DNA from: Paracoccaceae bacterium
Lineage (GTDB): Bacteria; Pseudomonadota; Alphaproteobacteria; Rhodobacterales; Rhodobacteraceae
Assembly: GCA_012036325.1 (NCBI GenBank)
Contig: JAAUPC010000141.1
Location: 1 to 8,492 of the forward strand
DNA: 8,492 nt
Direction: 5' to 3'
How positions within the stretch are numbered: position 1 is the stretch's first letter; the number at the start of each line of letters is the position of its first letter. The position numbers were made by a program, and so were the translations under genes. The notes beneath the pieces were generated by a model, which made no database searches, was not told the DNA's origin, and saw only the letters and a program-made list of their open reading frames with translations. Positions 1 to 4,958 of this stretch are shown one piece after another.

Positions 1-151
1 ATTGCCTGACCTGATCCAGCCGTCTGGTCTTTCGCACATCGGGCAGGAAACCGATTCCCACCTTTCTCTGATTTGCTTTGGCGCCAGCATTCACCAAAAG
101 CATCACCCGTGCGCGCCGGTTTGGGAACAGCGTGACTCCACCCCGGGGAAC
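1..151. other. left edge, no supportable gene
   Basis: No reading frame here is convincing. A minus-strand frame is open from an ATG at 103 off the left edge (34 codons), but it has no ribosome binding site, weak third-position GC bias and several rare arginine codons (AGA, CGA, AGG). A plus-strand frame is open from position 2 to a TGA at 167-169, but it runs through the tRNA promoter-like sequence and has no recognisable protein features. Either could be the edge of a neighbouring gene; the window does not settle it. Confidence 0.3.
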
Positions 152-182
152 TTGACAACCCTTGCATGATGGGCAAGAAAAT
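152..182 (+). promoter_or_regulatory. candidate promoter of tRNA-Ala
   Basis: A perfect TTGACA (152-157) lies 39 bp before the tRNA 5' end. A 17-18 bp spacer leads to an A-rich hexamer around 175-182 (AAGAAA or GAAAAT), a poor match to a sigma-70 -10 box. The -35 is strong and the distance to the mature 5' end suits a short precursor leader. A 6-bp inverted repeat, GGGCAA and TTGCCC (171-176 and 183-188), overlaps the -10 region. Confidence 0.45.
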
Positions 183-196
183 TTGCCCAGGTCGTG

Positions 197-272
<76 letters not shown>

Positions 273-290
273 AGGACCCTGAACGTGTCG

Positions 291-1073
291 TCACCCCATC
301 AGCGACCAACCTCGAACCGGGGCCGGCCCTAGAGCGCGTTCGTCACTTCGCTCACGGTTTGGATGTCCAGACCGGCTGCCTTTGCCTGGGATAGCAGGGT
401 CTCCAGCCGCTCGGGGGGGGCAGCTGTACGGGTGGCCGGTGTCGTCCACCCCATGTGCCAGCGCGATGACCCAGGCAGAGTTTTGTGCGGCGGTCTGCAG
501 GATGCTGACGAAGCCGGCCGGATCGGCAAAGGCATTGTCAATCGGCAGGATGCGCAGTTGGTCGCTGTCAGTGCCGGCTGAGTTCAAACCCGCCATCACG
601 CTGCGCGAGGATTTGAAACGGTGGTTGCACAGCCATTTCGCAGCGATCGAGATCTCGCCATAGGGGTAGGCAAAGCTTTGCGGGCCCAGTGCAAGGCCGG
701 TGACTTCTTGCAAGAACTGGTCGTTCTGCACAATTTCGCGGCGAATCCGTGCTGCGCTTAACGATAAAGTGCTGAGATGGTGAAAAAGATGCGATCCGAT
801 CTCATGCCCCTCTGCGACCATGGCTTTGACATCTTCACGGCGATAGTGTTCGCGCCCCTCAAGGACGCGGCCGCACAAATCCCCGCTTAGATAATAGGTC
901 GCCCGGGCGTCATGTTGGGCAAGGATGCGACCGCCGGACGTCCATGCGGATCTGGGAATGTCGTCAAAGGTCACGCTCAGGACGCCGCGACCCGAGCGTG
1001 CGGGTAGACTTCGCAGTCGAAGTCGCGCGGCAAGAGCAAAGGAAATCCGACCGACAAAGCTGGGTTTACGCAT
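291..1073 (-). CDS. polysaccharide deacetylase (NodB/CE4 family), C-terminus frameshifted
   Basis: Predicted metal-dependent deacetylase acting on acetylated sugars of a polysaccharide or its intermediates. From the ATG at 1073 the family motifs appear in order: TFDD at residues 35-38 (catalytic base and metal Asp), H95 and H99 in SHLFHH (metal ligands), AYPYG at 135-139, and ALAHG at 204-208 (motif 5 His). As written the frame runs to a TGA at 291 (260 residues), but the last 40 residues are arginine- and proline-rich and unlike the family. Across the eight-G run at 413-420 the adjacent frame continues with PPERLETLLSQAKAAGL and stops with TAG at 329-331. That repaired protein has 247 residues and a normal deacetylase tail. 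A TTG at 1103 is a possible earlier start, but the ATG gives the more family-like N-terminus. There is no signal peptide, so it is probably cytoplasmic. It lies 127 bp downstream of exoM and is probably co-transcribed. All catalytic motifs precede the shift, so activity may survive. Confidence 0.85.
   Translation of the reverse strand: MRKPSFVGRISFALAARLRLRSLPARSGRGVLSVTFDDIPRSAWTSGGRILAQHDARATYYLSGDLCGRVLEGREHYRREDVKAMVAEGHEIGSHLFHHLSTLSLSAARIRREIVQNDQFLQEVTGLALGPQSFAYPYGEISIAAKWLCNHRFKSSRSVMAGLNSAGTDSDQLRILPIDNAFADPAGFVSILQTAAQNSAWVIALAHGVDDTGHPYSCPPRAAGDPAIPGKGSRSGHPNRERSDERALGPAPVRGWSLMG
320..329. repeat. 10-bp perfect palindrome at the repaired deacetylase stop
   Basis: GGGCCGGCCC ends on the first base of the TAG stop (329-331) of the repaired deacetylase frame. 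It has no loop and no T run follows on either strand, so it is not a classical terminator. It may be chance in GC-rich DNA. Confidence 0.3.
413..420. repeat. run of eight G inside the deacetylase gene
   Basis: Eight consecutive G on the plus strand are read as CCCCCCCC in the gene. The upstream deacetylase frame and the downstream family-like tail meet exactly here; seven bases instead of eight would join them. Runs of this kind are prone to slipped-strand mispairing and also to homopolymer sequencing errors. Confidence 0.9.
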
Positions 1074-1200
1074 GGCGCAGTGCCCTGTCTTTTGCCGGTG
1101 CAAGCCCCCGCAGGGCCAAGGCGTGTGCCGGTCTCGCCCCGCGATGCTGCGGCGCGGAAGGTGGTATCCCGTGTGTTTTGGTCATGATCCGGTCCATCCG

Positions 1201-2148
1201 TCAGGCCCGGTACAATTCTAGGATATTGCTGCCCAGAAGCTGCGAACAGACGCCCGCCTGCAAGGCCGCCCGCATCAAGCTGCGTGTGCGTCGCGCGGGC
1301 GAAAGCAGGGACAACCCGGCCCAGCCCAACAGCAGGGTCGTCTTGACCGCGGCCTTGCCAAACAGCACGAGTGGGCGCGTTTCCCTGTCGGCAGCCAGGA
1401 TTCTTGCATGTGTCTGGCCTGCCCGAAACGCCCGGCGCAGCTGGAACCTCACGCTTTCGCGCGCGGGCGGCACCTCTTCATAGGCGATGGCTTCGGGAGC
1501 ATAGCCGATCCTGCCGCCCGCCTGCACAAGACCGCGGAAGAAGGCGTCATCCTCACCACCCGTCCGGCCATAGGCCAGGTCGAACCGGCGGTCCTGCAGC
1601 GCCGGGCTGGCTAGGTGCAGGATGACATTGCCGGTATAACCGGTCAGGATCCGGCCATCAGGCTGGATCACCGGATACACATCATGCAGCCTCGCCCGCT
1701 GAAGCCAGCCCGGGGCCTGGGGCCGATAAGTTGCAAGCACCGGCCCAAGGACGGCATCCGCGCCGGATCGCCTGATTTGGGACAAAAGCGCCTTTGCCCA
1801 GTCCGGGGTGGCGATTTCATCATCATCTATCTTCGCCAGAAACCCCGCGCCAAGGGCGGCAGCCTTTTCCAGCACCGCATTGCGTGCGACCGAGATATTG
1901 CGCGCTGGGGCATGAACATAGTGCAAGGGGAAGGGAAAGCTGTCGCGCACCGCATCCACCAATGCTTGCGCCGAGGGCGTATCATCATTGTCGGCGACGA
2001 TCACGCAACAGGCCGTGTCCTGTGCAACCGTTTGCACGGCCAGACTTTCCAGCGTGCGCAACAGGATAGGCCGCCGAAACGTGCACACACCGACGGCCAG
2101 CAGCGGCGAGGCTGGCGGGACTGCGGCATGGGTCTGGGCGTCAGTCAC
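1201..2148 (-). CDS. exoM: ExoM-like family 2 glycosyltransferase
   Basis: Predicted inner-membrane-associated glycosyltransferase adding one sugar, from a nucleotide sugar, to the lipid-linked exopolysaccharide repeat unit; in Sinorhizobium meliloti ExoM adds a glucose. The 315-residue protein opens with the GT2 nucleotide-binding fold (VGVCTFRRP at 19-27, VIVADND at 49-55), followed by HAPARNISVARNA (79-91), which is characteristic of ExoM as I recall it. The DXD-type metal site is IDDD at 107-110, and GGEDDAFF at 197-204 holds the probable catalytic acid residues. Length is close to the roughly 309 residues of S. meliloti ExoM. The start is GTG at 2148, supported by a purine-rich AGAAGGGGG eight bases upstream. 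A hydrophobic stretch around 268-282 may anchor it to the membrane. It is the first gene of a two-gene minus-strand unit with the deacetylase. The donor sugar and linkage cannot be read from sequence. Confidence 0.88.
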   Translation of the reverse strand: MTDAQTHAAVPPASPLLAVGVCTFRRPILLRTLESLAVQTVAQDTACCVIVADNDDTPSAQALVDAVRDSFPFPLHYVHAPARNISVARNAVLEKAAALGAGFLAKIDDDEIATPDWAKALLSQIRRSGADAVLGPVLATYRPQAPGWLQRARLHDVYPVIQPDGRILTGYTGNVILHLASPALQDRRFDLAYGRTGGEDDAFFRGLVQAGGRIGYAPEAIAYEEVPPARESVRFQLRRAFRAGQTHARILAADRETRPLVLFGKAAVKTTLLLGWAGLSLLSPARRTRSLMRAALQAGVCSQLLGSNILELYRA

Positions 2149-2156
2149 GGACGGGT

Positions 2157-2165
2157 CCCCCTTCT
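2157..2165 (-). promoter_or_regulatory. ribosome binding site of exoM
   Basis: AGAAGGGGG on the minus strand lies eight bases before the GTG at 2148. It supports that GTG as the start over downstream codons. Confidence 0.6.
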
Positions 2166-2241
2166 ACTGGCGACAAATGCCGGTGGCGTGATTGCGGGGG
2201 TAGAAGTGGTGTTGTCGCGATCGCTACAATAGGCGGCTTCC

Positions 2242-2284
2242 TGCATATTTGCGCCATATTTCCCGGGCAAAAGTTGAAGGGCAA
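2242..2284 (-). promoter_or_regulatory. candidate tandem promoters for exoM and deacetylase
   Basis: On the minus strand two TTGCCC hexamers (2279-2284 and 2265-2270) each lie exactly 17 bp before an AT-rich hexamer, AAATAT (2256-2261) and TATGCA (2242-2247). This gives two -35/-10-like pairs offset by 14 bp. Each matches the sigma-70 consensus only partly. They would give an exoM leader of roughly 85-100 bases. Confidence 0.3.
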
Positions 2285-2375
2285 AGGTTCGGGTGGTATT
2301 GCTGATATCAAGGCGTTTGGCAGTACTCATCCTCCTTCCAGACCGGGGACTGCCGGGCAACATCGAGTGTGGACA

Positions 2376-2669
2376 ATGAAGCTGTATCCTTTTGTCATCG
2401 GCATGGGTGTCGCGGCGATCCTGGCAATTCTCTGGACCTTGTCGGTCGGAGGGTCCTGGGTGGCGGCTGTGCTGATGGGGGTGGGCACCATTGTCCTTGC
2501 TCAAGTGCTGTATGTGGTGCTTCTGGTGGTGCTGGCGCGGAATTCGGGGGCCGAAAATCCGGTCTCGAAGCGTGGTTTGCAGGCGTGGTTTTCCAGACCG
2601 CCCAAGCTGGGCGATACCCCCTTGGGGAACGGTTCGGTCAATCCGTCTTCTCCTTCCGAAGACCGGTAG
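2376..2669 (+). CDS. exoX: ExoX-like exopolysaccharide production repressor
   Basis: A small inner-membrane protein of 97 residues. It resembles the ExoX/PsiA/SyrA-type family, whose S. meliloti member ExoX is about the same size and lowers succinoglycan output, apparently by acting on the priming transferase ExoY after transcription. Two hydrophobic segments are clear (about 5-22 and 28-54), joined by the short loop VGGSW and followed by a hydrophilic, Pro/Ser-rich cytoplasmic-type tail (about 55-97). The opening MKLYPFVIGM matches the usual MK-x-Y-x-F start of the family as I remember it, so I chose the ATG at 2376. The longer frame from 2274 adds 34 unrelated residues. The ribosome binding site is weak (GAG about 11 bases upstream), which would suit low expression. 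It is the only plus-strand protein gene, divergent from exoM and convergent with exoQ, so it is regulated separately. Recognition rests on size, topology and motif memory, not an alignment. Confidence 0.8.
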   Translation: MKLYPFVIGMGVAAILAILWTLSVGGSWVAAVLMGVGTIVLAQVLYVVLLVVLARNSGAENPVSKRGLQAWFSRPPKLGDTPLGNGSVNPSSPSEDR

Positions 2670-2677
2670 GCTACTGA

Positions 2678-2700
2678 CCGGCGCCACTATGTTGTGCCGG
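2678..2700. terminator. weak hairpin between convergent exoX and exoQ
   Basis: CCGGCGC (2678-2684) can pair with GTGCCGG (2694-2700): seven base pairs including one G-U, with a 9-base loop, just past the exoX stop. No T run follows on either strand, so intrinsic termination is doubtful. Its place between convergent genes is the main reason to list it. Confidence 0.2.
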
Positions 2701-2791
2701 GTCTTGCAGGTTTCATGCAGCCGATCGGCCAGGCCGCCTCTGCCGACCTGTCGGGAAGGGTGAATAGCCGGGGTCACGCTCCGGATCAGGG

Positions 2792-4135
2792 TCAAAAGAT
2801 CCTCCTTGTCGACACTGAGTGTGCTTGACCACGCCAGTGGGCAGATGTCGTGTTGTGAGACGGCTCTGCCATCTGGATGCGGGCAGGTGGTGCCAATTGC
2901 GGGATCTCACGGGCGGCGCGCAGGCTGTAGACCAAGGCTGCCAGCACCATGACGGTCAAAGCATTGAATTCAAAGAACACCGGCACTTCGACCAGTGACA
3001 GGATCAGGACAAACGCCACGGCCATGAAGCAAAACAGCGCTGGCGCTTCGCCCGCTAGCAAGACCCAGCGCGTTGCCAGCACAAGGGCCGGGACCAGCAA
3101 AACCAGATGCAAGGCCACCCCGATCAGACCGATATCCACCGCGTTCGACAGATAAAGATTGTGGAAATTGAAACCTGATTTGGACGGAATGTAAAAGTCG
3201 ATCCAGATCTGCTCGGCCAGTGGGTTGCCTTCAACCCAGAAGGCGCGATAGCCGGTGCCCAACAAAGGCGCGCGTGCGATTTCATCCAGCGCTATCAGCC
3301 ACAGGTCTGTCCGCCCGGTCAGCGACGCATCCTTGCCTGTCACCTCGACCACCAGCGCCAGAATGGCATCGCGAAAGTACAGCCCGGCAAGCAACAGGGC
3401 CAGCGCGGCCCCGCAAAACAGCATGATGGCCAGCATCCGACGCTTTGGCGGCAGGACATGCGTGCCCAGCATCACAAGTGCCGCCGCCAGAACGAAGATT
3501 GCAGCGAGCACTGCCCCGGCGGATTCCGCCATCCAGGATTGCGGCAGCCCCAGAAGCGCGCCCAGCACGCCTGCCGCGCGCCACAAAAACGGCTGCGCCC
3601 GATCCGCCGCAAGCGCGAAAGAGCACAGCACCAGCGCGACCATGGTGAAGGCATAGTAGTTCTTGCTTTCGAAGATGCCGATCCAGATGCCATCGTCGCG
3701 CACGGTTCCGATCAGCACGCTAGCCACCCCCGCCAGCACCAGCGACCCGAACAGTATCCGCAGAAATGTCAGCGGCGACAGGCGATTTGCCAGAGTCACG
3801 GCGATCAGGAAGGTAATGGCAAGCTGCGTGCCATGCCACAGCGACAAGTTGGGATGCGCTGACCACAGCAGGCTGATGATGCACCAGAGTGGCAAGAGGT
3901 AAAGCCACCAATAGGCGCGAAGTTCAACCCGTGTCTGATCGGTCCTGCGCAGCAGCAGCGCGAGCCCGGCCAAAAGGAAGATCACAACCCCGTTGCGCCC
4001 GAAATACGAGACAAAGACCAGCGCTGACAGCACAATCATGCTTAGGAGCATATTCGGGCACAGGGTCAGGGTCAGATCCCTGCCGGTCTGCCCCCTATCC
4101 CCTTGGGATGTGATCTGCGGCAAGCCGGTGGTCAT
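2792..4135 (-). CDS. exoQ: ExoQ/Wzy-like exopolysaccharide polymerase (O-antigen ligase family)
   Basis: A polytopic inner-membrane protein of 447 residues, predicted to polymerise lipid-linked repeat units on the periplasmic face. About ten to twelve hydrophobic segments are visible (around 31-60, 76-92, 103-116, 124-143, 161-177, 207-223, 234-253, 334-355, 366-386 and 389-405). Family marks are FESKNYYAF (155-163), LTGRTDLW (272-279) at the start of a large periplasmic loop, LLGTGYRAFW (291-300), and FHNLYLSNAVDIGLIG (324-339), the usual H-N-x-Y-L...G-L-x-G signature of Wzy and ligase proteins. The start chosen is the ATG at 4135, one base after the exoK stop, implying coupled translation; the frame continues 15 codons further into exoK. 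There is no strong ribosome binding site. The residue 406-447 tail is hydrophilic. Its place in the exo operon favours polymerase over O-antigen ligase; an ExoT-like role cannot be excluded. Confidence 0.82.
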   Translation of the reverse strand: MTTGLPQITSQGDRGQTGRDLTLTLCPNMLLSMIVLSALVFVSYFGRNGVVIFLLAGLALLLRRTDQTRVELRAYWWLYLLPLWCIISLLWSAHPNLSLWHGTQLAITFLIAVTLANRLSPLTFLRILFGSLVLAGVASVLIGTVRDDGIWIGIFESKNYYAFTMVALVLCSFALAADRAQPFLWRAAGVLGALLGLPQSWMAESAGAVLAAIFVLAAALVMLGTHVLPPKRRMLAIMLFCGAALALLLAGLYFRDAILALVVEVTGKDASLTGRTDLWLIALDEIARAPLLGTGYRAFWVEGNPLAEQIWIDFYIPSKSGFNFHNLYLSNAVDIGLIGVALHLVLLVPALVLATRWVLLAGEAPALFCFMAVAFVLILSLVEVPVFFEFNALTVMVLAALVYSLRAAREIPQLAPPARIQMAEPSHNTTSAHWRGQAHSVSTRRIF

Positions 4136-4136
4136 G

Positions 4137-4958
4137 CTAGTTGGCCGCCAAGCTGCACAGGACAGACCCGTCAAAGGCACACCCCTCGCCCGGAGCGGTG
4201 AAGGCGACCCAGTCGATCTCCATCTGCTTGGGCCGGTCTGGCGGCACGAAGGGGCCCATCCAGTCGGTCAACGTGTCGGTCCCCCAAAGGCTGAGGTAAA
4301 TTTTCTGCGGCCGTTCCGGAAGCACTGCGTGTTCCACTGCATGGATCAGCTTGCCATCGACAAACCAGCGCAGCCGCCCCGGTTCCCACACAAAGGAATA
4401 GACGTGGAACGCCGCGTTCGCCGCGCGCGGCATCGGCTGCACCGCACCATGCTGTGGCTGGCCGTCGACGTAGGTGTTGACGGTCACTTCGTTGACGTTG
4501 GCGGTCAGGATTTCGAAGTCGATCTCGTCATGACGTTCCCCGTGGACCGGGCCGATATAGGTGAAGAAGGCCGCATTCAGCCCGCTGCCATCATCGGTCT
4601 TGATCCGCGCCTCATAGGTGCCGTAGCCAAACCGCTGGTTTGTCTGGATCTCGCCGCAGCGATAGGCATGGGTAGGCGTGGGGTCCTGAACGAAGGCCAG
4701 CATAACCTGCCCGGCAGCCTGCGTGACGGCCGAAGCGGACCATTGGCAGTTCTGATGTGCACCATTGCTCCACCCGTCCGAGACATACCACCGCTGAGTG
4801 TCGAAAGTGGTGAAGTCATCCTTGAACGACGCACCAAGCGGTTCGGCCGAGGATGCAAACCCCATAGTCAGCGCGAGAGCCGTTGCAGCGGCTGCCAGGC
4901 CGGCAGCCGCCTGGCGCAGGCGCAGGGCTATCTTAGGTCTCTTGCACGCCATAGCCAT
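4137..4958 (-). CDS. exoK: ExoK-like secreted GH16 endo-beta-glycanase
   Basis: A 273-residue predicted secreted glycoside hydrolase of family 16. In S. meliloti, ExoK cleaves nascent succinoglycan and so yields low-molecular-weight polymer. A signal peptide is evident: basic residues up to about 16, a hydrophobic Ala/Leu core at 17-34, and a likely cut near ASSA at 35-38. The GH16 catalytic motif is intact, DEIDFEI at 144-150, with nucleophile E145, assisting D147 and acid/base E149. Other beta-jelly-roll hallmarks are RFGYGTYEARIK (109-120), HVYSFVWEPGRLRWFVDG (185-202) and MEIDWVAF (246-253). C71, C101, C260 and C268 could form periplasmic disulfides. The start is the first of two in-frame ATGs (4958), preceded by GGAGG nine bases upstream. 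The gene overlaps the exoP 3' end by 26 bp and ends one base before exoQ. A role as a GH16 transglycosylase or in degrading another beta-glucan is possible. Confidence 0.92.
   Translation of the reverse strand: MAMACKRPKIALRLRQAAAGLAAAATALALTMGFASSAEPLGASFKDDFTTFDTQRWYVSDGWSNGAHQNCQWSASAVTQAAGQVMLAFVQDPTPTHAYRCGEIQTNQRFGYGTYEARIKTDDGSGLNAAFFTYIGPVHGERHDEIDFEILTANVNEVTVNTYVDGQPQHGAVQPMPRAANAAFHVYSFVWEPGRLRWFVDGKLIHAVEHAVLPERPQKIYLSLWGTDTLTDWMGPFVPPDRPKQMEIDWVAFTAPGEGCAFDGSVLCSLAAN

Larger units (their letters stand above)
2149..2375. promoter_or_regulatory. divergent exoM/exoX control region
   Basis: This 227-bp region separates the minus-strand exoM start from the plus-strand exoX start and should hold promoters for both. 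Visible structure: CATATTT twice (2244-2250 and 2255-2261), start to start 11 bp, about one helical turn; GGGCAAAAGTT and GGGCAAAGGTT (2265-2275 and 2279-2289), 14 bp apart; a 7-bp inverted repeat GCGACAA/TTGTCGC (2170-2176 and 2212-2218) in the exoM leader; and the palindrome GCGATCGC (2217-2224). It is locally AT-richer than its neighbours. Which protein binds here is unknown. I could not find a convincing promoter for exoX. Confidence 0.5.

Noticed and set aside
1..103. Minus-strand frame from an ATG at 103 off the left edge
   Set aside because: Only 34 codons are visible, with no ribosome binding site, rare arginine codons and no recognised motif. It may be a neighbouring gene's start, but I cannot support it.
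1615..2232. 205-codon plus-strand open frame opposite exoM
   Set aside because: It is antisense to a clear ExoM-like protein and has an Arg/His-rich translation without domains.
2720..2729. Palindrome GCCGATCGGC between exoX and exoQ
   Set aside because: It has no loop and no following T run, and short GC palindromes of this kind are frequent at this base composition.
2145..2795. 216-codon minus-strand open frame opposite exoX
   Set aside because: It is a shadow of exoX and its flanks: the translation is rich in Arg, His and Pro with no domain, while the plus-strand frame has two clean membrane segments and a family-like start.
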